Shown here in pieces: positions 40,579-48,118 of a DNA stretch of 49,673 nucleotides. How positions within the stretch are numbered: position 1 is the first letter of the stretch; the number at the start of each line of letters is the position of its first letter. A program made the translations under genes and the position numbers. Under the pieces are notes generated by a model. The model saw nothing but the letters and a program-made list of their open reading frames with translations. It was not told the DNA's origin and did no database searches. Source of the DNA: Bacteroidales bacterium (lineage in GTDB: Bacteria > Bacteroidota > Bacteroidia > Bacteroidales > UBA12077); NCBI GenBank assembly GCA_018334675.1, contig JAGXLL010000018.1, positions 1-49,673 of the forward strand, in the 5' to 3' direction.

Positions 40579-42252
40579 CTATTGTATGGTATCACAAATA
40601 AAGCCCATCAGCTTATCGGGATCGACATCGTAGCGGAAGAACTCATCAAAGGAATTGCTTGCGAGCTGTTGATTGTGTTCGCGGCTGAATTCCCAGGTAA
40701 GACCAACGATGGGAACACTCTGGTTGAGTTTGCGGAAAGTATGGACCGTTTCCAGGTTCTCCGACCATTGCTGATAGGTATCAACAATTACCAGGTCGAT
40801 ATCCTGGTGTTGGTGTTCAAAGACCCGGATGGCTTCCTGGCCCTCGCGTATAGAATGAAACTGAATGTTATCCGCACTCAGCTTTTGCTTCACAAATGAA
40901 TGAAAATCGGGTTTTTGTCCCAGGAGCAACACCGATTTTTTCCGGCCCCGGAATCCGTCGGGCTCCCGTCCATTGGCAACCTGCTCCTTCTGTGGGTTAG
41001 GGGCCTTGTGGGGTATGATCACGGAGAAACGTGAGCCTTCGCCGGTTTTGGAAGAAACATCGATCTTACCGCTTAACAATAGCGCCAGCTTACGGCAGAT
41101 GCTCAGCCCGATGCCGGTTCCTCCGTAGAGGGTCGTCTGGCTGTTGGTATTCTTTCTGAACAAATCAAAAATATGCTCTTGTTGATGGGGACTCATGCCA
41201 ATGCCCGTATCCGCCACATAAAATTCCACTGCCCTCTCATTCTCCAGGGTAGTGAGGTGATAACCCAGCGCGATCTCTCCTTTGTAGGTAAATTTGATGG
41301 CGTTGTCCATCAGGTTGGTCAGGATCTGTTTCACCCGGTAATGATCGGTGTTTACCGCCACATCCTGGTAGGGGCTCTCCTTTTCTATTTTCAGATACAA
41401 TCCCTTGCGGATCACCTCCTGGTTCGAGGCATAGTCCTTCTTCATTTCATCCACCAAATCATTGATGTCTAAAGGATTGAATTTGAACTTGAGCTCGCCC
41501 GCCTCGATCTTGGAGATATCGATGATGTTCTCGATGAGTTTCAGCAGATGGTTGCTGCTGTCGTGAATATGCTGAAGCAGTTCCTGCTGTTCGCCTTCCG
41601 ATAGCCGTTCCTCAATCATGATGTTGGTGAATCCCACGATGGCATTCATCGGGGTGCGGATCTCGTGGCTCATATTCGCCAGGAAAGCGCTCTTCAGCCG
41701 GTCGGATTCCTCGGCTCTTTTCTTGGCGGCTTCCAGATCCCTGGTTCTCTTCTTTACCAGGTGCTCAAGATGCTGGTGGTGCTTCTCCAGCTCTTTGTTT
41801 TGCTTGTCGATCTTGTGGTTCTGGATGGTGGTAAACTCGATCTGTGTACGCAGCTCTTCCTGCTGGAACTCCAGCTCCCGGCTGCGGGCCTGTATCATAT
41901 GATGTAGCTTTCTTCGGCTCTTGCGTATCTTTTGTTCCCGGTAAATGAAAAAAGCTGCTGCAAACAAAATAAAGATGAGTAAATAATAGAGGGGGATGGA
42001 TTGGTTGAGTAAGGCCAGGTTGTCTCCAAGTGCAAAGGGTTGTGCGTTCATTTGCGCTAAGGGTTGTGCGTTCATTTGCGCTAAGCGTTGTGAACCATTC
42101 AACAACACTAAGATATTATCTCCGGAATCAATATGGTTCACAGCGCTAAGCGCTTGAAAATCGCCAGGCGTTTTCGTGCTGCTAAGCGCTGGTTCATATA
42201 TTCCTACAAGACTAATTATCAATACTATAACCCTAAAAAAACCTCTAACCAT
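40579..42252 (-). CDS. Hybrid-type sensor histidine kinase with degenerate receiver domain
   Basis: A 557-residue membrane kinase. Signal anchor at about 5-20; a short extracytoplasmic region (about 21-87) that is partly made of repeat-derived sequence (LAQMNAQP twice); a membrane helix (about 88-104); a coiled coil (105-185); the H-box ANMSHEIRTPMNAI with His196; and the ATPase domain with N-box LMDNAIKFTY, G1 VADTGIGMS and G2 GGTGIGLSICRKLA. The C-terminal 115 residues fold like a receiver (VLLLGQKPDFHSFV, DIDLVIVDTYQQWSENLETV). They keep the likely phospho-Asp (VIVDTY) but lack the acidic pair at the first strand and the invariant Lys, so it is probably a pseudo-receiver. No response regulator gene is adjacent. 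Confidence 0.88.
   Translation of the reverse strand: MVRGFFRVIVLIISLVGIYEPALSSTKTPGDFQALSAVNHIDSGDNILVLLNGSQRLAQMNAQPLAQMNAQPFALGDNLALLNQSIPLYYLLIFILFAAAFFIYREQKIRKSRRKLHHMIQARSRELEFQQEELRTQIEFTTIQNHKIDKQNKELEKHHQHLEHLVKKRTRDLEAAKKRAEESDRLKSAFLANMSHEIRTPMNAIVGFTNIMIEERLSEGEQQELLQHIHDSSNHLLKLIENIIDISKIEAGELKFKFNPLDINDLVDEMKKDYASNQEVIRKGLYLKIEKESPYQDVAVNTDHYRVKQILTNLMDNAIKFTYKGEIALGYHLTTLENERAVEFYVADTGIGMSPHQQEHIFDLFRKNTNSQTTLYGGTGIGLSICRKLALLLSGKIDVSSKTGEGSRFSVIIPHKAPNPQKEQVANGREPDGFRGRKKSVLLLGQKPDFHSFVKQKLSADNIQFHSIREGQEAIRVFEHQHQDIDLVIVDTYQQWSENLETVHTFRKLNQSVPIVGLTWEFSREHNQQLASNSFDEFFRYDVDPDKLMGFICDTIQ
42037..42084. repeat. 24-bp exact tandem duplication inside the kinase gene
   Basis: Two exact consecutive copies of a 24-base unit (42037-42060 and 42061-42084), each ending in GCGCTAA, encode LAQMNAQP twice in the extracytoplasmic part of the kinase. 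More GCGCTAAGCG-type words lie at 42078-42090 and 42140-42195. The unit is a multiple of three, so the reading frame is kept. Confidence 0.9.
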
Positions 42253-42360
42253 CTTAAAGAATTGACGTCATGTAAATTAGTGAATATAAGTTGAAAAATC
42301 AAGAATGCCGACAATTTTAAAAAAAATTTGATGAAAATGGAAGAATTCTGTATAAACAAA

Positions 42361-42368
42361 TACATTTG
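42361..42368 (+). promoter_or_regulatory. -7 element of the small gene / pheS operon
   Basis: TACATTTG matches TANNTTTG and ends 8 bases before the ATG at 42377. A TTTG at 42327-42330 is too far away to be its -33. If used, it would give a leaderless or nearly leaderless message. Confidence 0.4.
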
Positions 42369-42376
42369 TCTTTTTG

Positions 42377-42709
42377 ATGGAGGACCAGGAAAAATATTGG
42401 CAGCAGATCCGGCAGTTTGTCCGCGATCAATTCGGGATGCCCGGGGAAGTATACGACATCGTCTTTCTCATCGGCGTCCGCGAAATGGGATATGGTTTTC
42501 AGCAATTGGATCAGGATACTAAGACAAAAGTTTTTAATTTTGCCTCGATCTATTTGATGAATTTTATGAGTGGGGAGGAGCGGAAAAAAATACGGTCGGA
42601 AAATGAACCGTTGACTGAAGCCAACGGGCATATAGACAATGGGGATTTGGAAGCGAGCATTTACAAACAGGCGATCATCAATTATTTCAGAGAAAAGAAA
42701 ATTTTATGA
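42377..42709 (+). CDS. Small protein of unknown function, translationally coupled to pheS
   Basis: A 110-residue acidic soluble protein that I do not recognise (start MEDQEKYWQQIRQFVRDQFG; a TTG one codon earlier is possible but the ATG is better). It has no cysteine, signal peptide or membrane segment and is predicted mostly helical. Its stop overlaps the pheS start (ATGA arrangement at 42706-42709), implying translational coupling and a shared transcript. The context hints at a role in translation or simply a shared promoter; no function can be assigned. Codon use resembles that of neighbours. Confidence 0.78.
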   Translation: MEDQEKYWQQIRQFVRDQFGMPGEVYDIVFLIGVREMGYGFQQLDQDTKTKVFNFASIYLMNFMSGEERKKIRSENEPLTEANGHIDNGDLEASIYKQAIINYFREKKIL

Positions 42710-43728
42710 CCATGCTGGATAAGATAGAAAAATATCTGAACGAGATTGAAAATTTTCAGTCGCACGACCCGGAGGAAGTGGAGAATTTCCGGATCAAATA
42801 CCTCGGAAGAAAAGGGCTGCTGAATGAGCTGTTCGAGGAGTTCAAGACCATCCCCAAAGAGGAGAAGCCCGAGGTAGGCAAGAAAATAAATGAATTGAAG
42901 ACCCGGGCCCGGGAGAAGGTCAATGAGCTGAAGGCAGCTGCCACCAGCACTTCCGGCCGGCAGATTGATGATGTTACGCGGCCGGGTTATCCGGAGGCCA
43001 TCGGCAGCAAGCATCCTATTTCCCTTACCCGCCAGGAGATCATCACCATTTTCACCCGGCTGGGGTATACCATCTCCGAGGGACCGGAGATAGAAGATGA
43101 CTGGCATGTCTTCTCCGCGCTGAACTTCCCTGATGAGCATCCCGCCCGCGACATGCAGGATACTTTTTTCATCACCCGTGATCCGGATGTGCTGCTGCGC
43201 ACCCATACCTCATCGGTGCAGGTGCGGGTCATGGAAAACGAACAGCCACCCATCCGCACCATCTCCCCGGGAAGGGTATTCCGCAACGAGGCCATAAGCG
43301 CCCGTGCCCATTGTATCTTCCACCAGGTGGAAGGGTTGTACATCGACAAGAATGTCTCATTCGCCGACCTGAAACAGACCCTGATCTATTTTGCCAAAGA
43401 GATGTTCGGTACGGAGACACAGATCCGCTTGCGCCCTTCGTTTTTCCCTTTTACCGAGCCTTCGGCGGAGATGGACATCTCCTGCACGCTTTGCGGCGGC
43501 AAGGGTTGTAAGATCTGTAAATACACGGGGTTCCTCGAGATACTGGGTTGCGGCATGGTCGATCCCAACGTACTGAAAGCCTCCAACATCGATCCCGATG
43601 TCTATACCGGCTTCGCCTTCGGAATGGGCATCGAACGCATCGCCCAGCTTAAATTTAATGTGAATGATCTGAGGTTGTACTTTGAGAATGACCTGCGGTT
43701 CCTGGAACAATTCAAGGCTAAGATTTAA
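42706..43728 (+). CDS. pheS: Phenylalanine--tRNA ligase alpha subunit
   Basis: Catalytic alpha subunit of the heterotetrameric class II PheRS. At 340 residues it has normal length. An N-terminal coiled-coil domain (1-90) is followed by the class II core. Motif 2 reads PGRVFRNEAISARAHCIFHQ, followed by VEGLYID. Motif 3 is GFAFGMGIERIAQLKF near the C-terminus, and FFPFTEPSAEMDISC is the usual phenylalanine-site segment. Four cysteines in CTLCGGKGCKICKYTG form a zinc-ribbon-like insert, common in several phyla. The beta subunit gene pheT is not adjacent, as is usual in this phylum. The GTG/ATG choice is clear (ATG at 42706, with an internal Met two codons later). Confidence 0.97.
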   Translation: MTMLDKIEKYLNEIENFQSHDPEEVENFRIKYLGRKGLLNELFEEFKTIPKEEKPEVGKKINELKTRAREKVNELKAAATSTSGRQIDDVTRPGYPEAIGSKHPISLTRQEIITIFTRLGYTISEGPEIEDDWHVFSALNFPDEHPARDMQDTFFITRDPDVLLRTHTSSVQVRVMENEQPPIRTISPGRVFRNEAISARAHCIFHQVEGLYIDKNVSFADLKQTLIYFAKEMFGTETQIRLRPSFFPFTEPSAEMDISCTLCGGKGCKICKYTGFLEILGCGMVDPNVLKASNIDPDVYTGFAFGMGIERIAQLKFNVNDLRLYFENDLRFLEQFKAKI

Positions 43729-43730
43729 TA

Positions 43731-43785
43731 GCGCTAAGCGTACCGCTAAGCGATTTCTTCAAACGCTTAGCGGTGCGCTAAGCGC
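43731..43785. repeat. GCGCTAAGCG repeat cluster forming a hairpin between pheS and the OsmC-like gene
   Basis: GCGCTAAGCG (43731-43740) is followed by a perfect 11-bp hairpin, ACCGCTAAGCG (43742-43752) with CGCTTAGCGGT (43764-43774), and by GCGCTAAGCGC (43775-43785). It lies 3 bases after the pheS stop and 16 bases before the end of the convergent OsmC-like gene. Confidence 0.85.
43742..43774. terminator. Possible bidirectional terminator between pheS and the OsmC-like gene
   Basis: The 11-bp perfect stem with an 11-base loop sits between convergent genes. There is no T run on either side (GCGCATTAAATTTTATT follows on +), so intrinsic termination would be weak; it may instead mark the 3' end of both messages. 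Confidence 0.4.
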
Positions 43786-43800
43786 ATTAAATTTTATTCT

Positions 43801-44232
43801 CTATTCATCAATCCTCTCCCCGTTAATCCGAATCTCCGACGTAAGCTCAATCGCTTTTCTATAGACGGCACTCACTCCGCAATACCGTTCTTCCGACAGG
43901 TTCACGGCTTTTTTCACCTTATCCAGGGGCAGGTCCGTTCCCCCAAAAGAATAGACCACATGCATTTTATGGTAGTGCTTGGGATGTTCATCGGTTTGAT
44001 CCGCCTGTACTTCCACGTCAAAATCGTCCGGTTCAACCCGCATCTTCCGTAAGATGGAAATAACGTCCATCGCGGTACAGCCGGCCAGGGAAAGCAGCAT
44101 CAAAGGCTTGGGCCGGGGTCCCTTGTTCTCCCCTCCTACTTTTTCATCGGCATCGATGGTGATCTTATGGCCGTTAAGCTCCGTTTCAAACTGCATCTTT
44201 TCCAGGTGGCTCAATTTTACTGAAGTATCCAT
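43801..44232 (-). CDS. OsmC-family protein
   Basis: A 143-residue protein of the OsmC/Ohr superfamily, whose characterised members are thiol-dependent peroxidases acting on organic hydroperoxides. One family cysteine is visible in LSLAGCTAMDVISILRKMR, the conserved helix. The second catalytic Cys of the family lies near the N-terminus in Ohr; here YCGVSAVYRKAIELTSEIRI provides a C-terminal Cys instead, the pattern of the YhfA/OsmC-like branch. That branch has unclear biochemistry. HKITIDADEKVGGENKGPRP is a typical N-terminal segment. It diverges from the Crp gene, from which it is separated by 136 bases. Peroxidase activity is therefore possible but not assured. Confidence 0.87.
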   Translation of the reverse strand: MDTSVKLSHLEKMQFETELNGHKITIDADEKVGGENKGPRPKPLMLLSLAGCTAMDVISILRKMRVEPDDFDVEVQADQTDEHPKHYHKMHVVYSFGGTDLPLDKVKKAVNLSEERYCGVSAVYRKAIELTSEIRINGERIDE

Positions 44233-44368
44233 ATACTTTTATATTTAGTCGTTAAAAAATGGTTTTAACAAATTTATATTATTTTTGTTTAATTGTGATG
44301 GGCTATTCGGCCCGGTCGGTTTGAAGTTCTATATTCACGGACGGTAATTTTAACGCAAAGGTATAAAG

Positions 44369-45073
44369 ATGAGCGAGAATAACACAGCCCCAAACCACGA
44401 TTGCATCGATCGCAATGATACCGTCTTTAAGCATCTGACGCCTGAGCAGAAAGAGCGGATCAACGCTGAGAAAAACTGCAACACCTACAAAAAGGGTGCA
44501 GAGATCTACCACGAGGGAAGCCGCACCAACGGTATGTATTGCATCAACGCCGGTGTGGTGAAGATCTACAAGACAGGCATCGATGGCAGGGAACAGATCA
44601 TCTATTTCGCACGGCCCGGCGACATCATCGGTTACCGCTCCATCCTCAGTGGCGACCTGGCCTGCTCTTCGGCCAAGGCGCTTCAGGAAAGCGTGCTTTG
44701 TTTTGTTCCCGGCGACCTCCTGATCGACCTTATCCGCAACAACGGCGATTTTGCCCTGGATGTGCTCCAACAAAGCTGCAAGGAGCTGGGTGAAGCCAAT
44801 TCTTATATCACCGATATCGCCCAGAAAACCGTGCGCGAGCGACTGGCTGAAGTACTGATCAAACTCAGGGAAAACTTCGGATTGAATGAAAACAATGAAC
44901 TGCAGGTCTCGCTTACCCGCGAGGAGCTGGCCAACATAGTGGGTACCGCCACCGAATCGGTGATCCGGCTGCTATCCGAATTCAAACAGGACCACCTGAT
45001 CGACCTCAAAGGCCGGAAAATACGCATCCTCGACAGCAAAAAACTCGAAAAAATCTCCAATGCGTTCGGATAA
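44369..45073 (+). CDS. Crp/Fnr-family transcription regulator
   Basis: A 234-residue regulator. A cyclic-nucleotide-binding-like domain (about 20-140: KKGAEIYHEGSRTNGMYCIN, VVKIYKTGIDGREQIIYFA) is followed by a dimer helix. The C-terminal winged helix (about 165-225) has SLTREELANIVGTATESVIR, followed by LLSEFKQDHLIDLKGRKIRI. Cysteines at the N-terminus (DCIDRND, NCNTYKK) are not spaced as the FNR cluster ligands, and no RxS cAMP-binding motif is obvious. The effector is unknown; the protein is closest to the Bacteroidota Crp/Fnr groups that respond to oxidative or anaerobic cues. It diverges from the OsmC-like gene, a possible target. Confidence 0.9.
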   Translation: MSENNTAPNHDCIDRNDTVFKHLTPEQKERINAEKNCNTYKKGAEIYHEGSRTNGMYCINAGVVKIYKTGIDGREQIIYFARPGDIIGYRSILSGDLACSSAKALQESVLCFVPGDLLIDLIRNNGDFALDVLQQSCKELGEANSYITDIAQKTVRERLAEVLIKLRENFGLNENNELQVSLTREELANIVGTATESVIRLLSEFKQDHLIDLKGRKIRILDSKKLEKISNAFG

Positions 45074-45075
45074 GT

Positions 45076-46113
45076 TTATCCGAACAAATCGCCCTGTCCA
45101 TCGTTACGCCGGTATTCCCGGTTCATATGCTCATACCCACGGAAAGTAACTTCCCTTCCCCTGGGTGTGCGGTTGATATAACCTTCCTTCACCAGGAAAG
45201 GTTCATACACCTCCTCGATGGTGCCGCTGTCATCACCCACAGCGGTGGCAATGGTTGATATGCCCACCGGTCCGCCTCTGAATTTATCAATGATGGTGGA
45301 AAGTATTTTGTGGTCCATCTCATCCAGGCCGTGCTGGTCGATGTTCAGGGCTTCCAGGGCGTACTCGGCAATCTTCATGTCGATGTAACCTTCGCCTTTT
45401 ACCTGGGCAAAATCCCTTACCCTTCGCAGCAAAGCATTGGCAATACGGGGTGTGCCCCGGCTGCGTCCGGCAATCTCGCGGGCTGCATCCTCTTTGATCA
45501 CCACATCCAGAATATCCGCCGAACGCCTGATGATGTTCTCCAGGATCGTGGCGTCGTAATATTCCAGGTGCGACTTGATGCCGAAACGGGCCCTCAGCGG
45601 ACTGGTGAGCAAGCCGGAGCGGGTGGTGGCGCCGACCATGGTGAAATGGTTCAGGTTGAGCTGAACACTGCGGGCACTGGGACCCTTATCGATCATGATG
45701 TCGATATGAAAATCCTCCATAGCCGAATAGAGATACTCCTCCACAACAGGTGCCAGGCGGTGTATCTCATCGATGAAAAGCACATCGCCGGACTCCAGGT
45801 TGGTGAGCAATCCGGCCAGGTCACCGGGCTTATCCAACACCGGACCGGACGTGATCTTCAGGTTCACCCCCATCTCATGGGCGATGATGTTGGCCAGGGT
45901 GGTCTTGCCCAGACCCGGCGGGCCATGAAGCAACACATGGTCCAGGGCTTCATCGCGCATCCGGGCAGCCTCGACGAACACCTTCAGGTTGTCCACCACC
46001 TTGCCCTGTCCCTGAAACTCCCCGAAGAACGAGGGGCGGAGCTTCTGTTCAAAATCTACTTCATCCTTGTTGAACTGCTCTTCATGTATGTTGAAATCAT
46101 CTTCCATGGCCAT
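45076..46113 (-). CDS. ruvB: Holliday junction branch migration helicase RuvB
   Basis: AAA+ motor of the RuvAB complex that drives branch migration of Holliday junctions. At 345 residues it is standard. Walker A is [10 protein letters not shown] (about 65-74), Walker B is [10 protein letters not shown], sensor 1 is [18 protein letters not shown] with the arginine finger region, and sensor 2 is [19 protein letters not shown]. The winged helix C-terminus ends with [20 protein letters not shown]. The start may be Met1 (46113) or Met3 (46107). It lies 3 bases after the nadA stop and is probably cotranscribed with it; it converges with the crp gene, 2 bases away. Confidence 0.97.
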   Translation of the reverse strand: MAMEDDFNIHEEQFNKDEVDFEQKLRPSFFGEFQGQGKVVDNLKVFVEAARMRDEALDHVLLHGPPGLGKTTLANIIAHEMGVNLKITSGPVLDKPGDLAGLLTNLESGDVLFIDEIHRLAPVVEEYLYSAMEDFHIDIMIDKGPSARSVQLNLNHFTMVGATTRSGLLTSPLRARFGIKSHLEYYDATILENIIRRSADILDVVIKEDAAREIAGRSRGTPRIANALLRRVRDFAQVKGEGYIDMKIAEYALEALNIDQHGLDEMDHKILSTIIDKFRGGPVGISTIATAVGDDSGTIEEVYEPFLVKEGYINRTPRGREVTFRGYEHMNREYRRNDGQGDLFG

Positions 46114-46116
46114 GTT

Positions 46117-47115
46117 TTATAAACCCAGTTCTTTGGAGATCTCCAGCATCCGAACGATCGGTTTCCTGGCTTTTTCGATGGTATCATCGTCCAGCTCCAC
46201 CACCGGTCTCTCGTATTTGAGGCTGTTGTATATCTTCTTCATGGTGATCAGCTTCATGAAGTTGCAATCGCTGCAGCCACAAGTGGAATCTTTGGGTGGT
46301 GCCACGATGAAATCCTTCTCCGGGCTTTCCTTCTTCATCTTATGCAAGATGCCCGATTCCGTGGCAACGATATACTGCTGTGCATCATCCTCTTTGGTGA
46401 ATTTCAAAAGGGAAGAGGTGGAACCCACATGATCGGCCATCAGCAACACCGGCTTCTCACATTCAGGATGGGCGATGATCTTCGCCTGGGGATGTTGTTT
46501 CTTCAGGCCCGCGATCTTCTCCACTGAAAACTCCTCGTGTACATGACAGGCTCCCTGCCAGATCAACATGTCCCGTCCGCTGACCCGTTGGATATAGTTT
46601 CCCAGGTTCTTGTCCGGGGCAAAGATGATCTTCTCATCTTCCGGCAGGTAATTCACAATATCCAGGGCATTGGTGGAAGTACAGCATATATCGGTCATCG
46701 TCTTGATCTCTGCGGTGGTATTCACATACGAAATAACCGTATGATCGGGGTGCGCCTCGCGGAATTTGCGAAACTCATCCGGCGGACAACTATCTGCCAG
46801 GCTGCAGCCTGCTTCCAGATCGGGGATGATCACCATCTTGCCCGGCGACAAGATCTTGGCCGTCTCCGCCATGAAATGAACACCCGCAAAAACAATGATC
46901 TCTGCATCGGTTTCCGCCGCAACCTGCGACAGCTTTAAGCTGTCTCCCAAATAATCGGAGATATCTTGAATATCAGACGTTTGATAATAATGCCCCAGTA
47001 TCACCGCCTTCTTCTCCTGTTTCATCCGGTTGATCTCAGCAACCATGTCAACCCCCTGGGGAACAGGCTCATCCACAAAACTCTTTTCCCTTTTTTTAAA
47101 CCTGTTAACATCCAT
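46117..47115 (-). CDS. nadA: Quinolinate synthase
   Basis: Iron-sulfur enzyme condensing iminoaspartate with dihydroxyacetone phosphate to quinolinate in NAD synthesis. The 332 residues are normal for the NadA type without long extensions. Typical motifs: AVILGHYYQTSDIQDISDYL, followed by GDSLKLSQVAA (substrate site), FAGVHFMAETAKIL, and the cluster cysteines in EAGCSLADSC, IWQGACHVHEEF and TCGCSDCNF. VGSTSSLLKF is also conserved. nadB and nadC are not adjacent. It is preceded by a 548-base AT-rich spacer and followed by ruvB at 3 bases. Confidence 0.96.
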   Translation of the reverse strand: MDVNRFKKREKSFVDEPVPQGVDMVAEINRMKQEKKAVILGHYYQTSDIQDISDYLGDSLKLSQVAAETDAEIIVFAGVHFMAETAKILSPGKMVIIPDLEAGCSLADSCPPDEFRKFREAHPDHTVISYVNTTAEIKTMTDICCTSTNALDIVNYLPEDEKIIFAPDKNLGNYIQRVSGRDMLIWQGACHVHEEFSVEKIAGLKKQHPQAKIIAHPECEKPVLLMADHVGSTSSLLKFTKEDDAQQYIVATESGILHKMKKESPEKDFIVAPPKDSTCGCSDCNFMKLITMKKIYNSLKYERPVVELDDDTIEKARKPIVRMLEISKELGL

Positions 47116-47476
47116 ATTTATATTATTATTATAGTATTTTAAATGTAATGATGATGATAATAGTCGGTTAAAAGTGTTGGTTATTTGATTGGGTTTTGTT
47201 TTGAAAAGTCAAAATTAAATGATTTTTGATATTATATTAACAAAGATGATGAAATTTATGGGCTGATTTTGAATCATCTGATGATCTTATTAACATCCGG
47301 TGAATAACGGCCGGGTTCATAATTTGAATTTTCAATTGTTGAACACAGTTGTTCAAAACCGTGTTTACTAATTAGGGAATAAAACTAAAAAAATAACGTG
47401 GTAAATCGGAAAAATTTTTTACCTGTACAGCAGCTCTGATTTTGCAACAAAAAAATTTGAACACCTGCCCACAACA

Positions 47477-47509
47477 TATCAACACAAATGTTAACCTGCT
47501 GTGTTGATA
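47477..47509. repeat. Perfect 10-bp inverted repeat TATCAACACA upstream of rpiB
   Basis: TATCAACACA (47477-47486) and TGTGTTGATA (47500-47509) are separated by 13 bases. The form is that of an operator for a dimeric regulator or of a pair of DnaA-like boxes (TTATCAACA differs from TTATCCACA at one position). It is 155 bases upstream of rpiB. Confidence 0.6.
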
Positions 47510-47611
47510 ATACATTTATATCAACTCCATATTTCGGACATTCAGGTTGGTTTTTCCGAAAAAAATTTGCCATGGTAAATCCTTATGAAGAAATAACGAA
47601 CCCGGGCAGGA

Positions 47612-47640
47612 TTGAATTCTTCTAAATTTAAATATCTTTG
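47612..47640 (+). promoter_or_regulatory. Probable rpiB promoter
   Basis: TATCTTTG (47633-47640) matches the Bacteroidota -7 consensus; TTGA at 47612-47615 lies 17 bases upstream in the -33 position. The start codon is 24 bases downstream. Confidence 0.55.
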
Positions 47641-47663
47641 TTTCACCAACAATACGAACATGT

Positions 47664-48107
47664 ATGGGTACCATCAGGAAAATAGGGTTGGCCTGCGATC
47701 ATGCCGGTTACCGGCTGAAAGAGGCGGTTAAGCAGCATTTAAAAGAGAACGGTTATGAAGTGGTGGATTTTGGAACGGACAGTTCTGAGAGTGTGGATTA
47801 TGCTGATTTTGCCCATCCCCTGGCCGAGGCGGTAGAGCAGGGTAAGCTGGACCGGGGCATCACCCTGTGCGGTAGCGGCAATGGCATCAGCATGACAGCC
47901 AACAAGCATCCCGGCATACGGGCGGCCATCTGCTGGAATGAGGAGATCACGCGGCTGGCCCGTGAGCACAACGATGCCAACGTATGTTCCCTTCCGGCGC
48001 GTTTTCTTTCGGATGAAGAAGCCCGGCAGATCGTGGATCTTTTCCTGTCCACAGGTTTCGAAGGGGGAAGGCACCAGCGCCGCATCGACAAGATACCGCA
48101 CAAATAA
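47664..48107 (+). CDS. rpiB: Ribose-5-phosphate isomerase B
   Basis: Interconverts ribulose 5-phosphate and ribose 5-phosphate in the pentose phosphate pathway. The 147 residues match the RpiB/LacAB family. The phosphate-binding start KIGLACDHAGYRLKEAV and the catalytic Cys segment ITLCGSGNGISMTANKHPGI are both intact, as are the RAAICWNEEITRLAREHNDAN region and the C-terminal GGRHQRRIDKI. The start is the ATG at 47664; another ATG at 47660 is out of frame. The Rrf2 gene begins 11 bases after the stop, so the two are probably one operon. Confidence 0.95.
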   Translation: MGTIRKIGLACDHAGYRLKEAVKQHLKENGYEVVDFGTDSSESVDYADFAHPLAEAVEQGKLDRGITLCGSGNGISMTANKHPGIRAAICWNEEITRLAREHNDANVCSLPARFLSDEEARQIVDLFLSTGFEGGRHQRRIDKIPHK

Positions 48108-48118
48108 TCCATAACGCC

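Larger units (their letters stand above)
47116..47663. other. 548-base AT-rich intergenic region with inverted repeats
   Basis: The longest gene-free stretch in the window, between divergent nadA and rpiB. It contains the palindrome TTGAACA-CAGT-TGTTCAA (47339-47356), a perfect 10-bp inverted repeat TATCAACACA/TGTGTTGATA (47477-47509), AT-rich tracts near nadA and the rpiB promoter (47612-47640). No open frame longer than about 60 codons looks coding. I do not see canonical DnaA boxes (TTATCCACA). Confidence 0.6.

Noticed and set aside
41938-42252. Possibility that the kinase N-terminus is noncoding repeat DNA with a later start
   Set aside because: The upstream ATG (42252) gives a good signal-anchor sequence and the repeat keeps the frame, so I keep the longer protein, though a later start cannot be excluded.
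44369-45073. Crp-family protein considered as an FNR-type oxygen sensor
   Set aside because: The N-terminal cysteines do not have the FNR C-x2/3-C-x5-C spacing.
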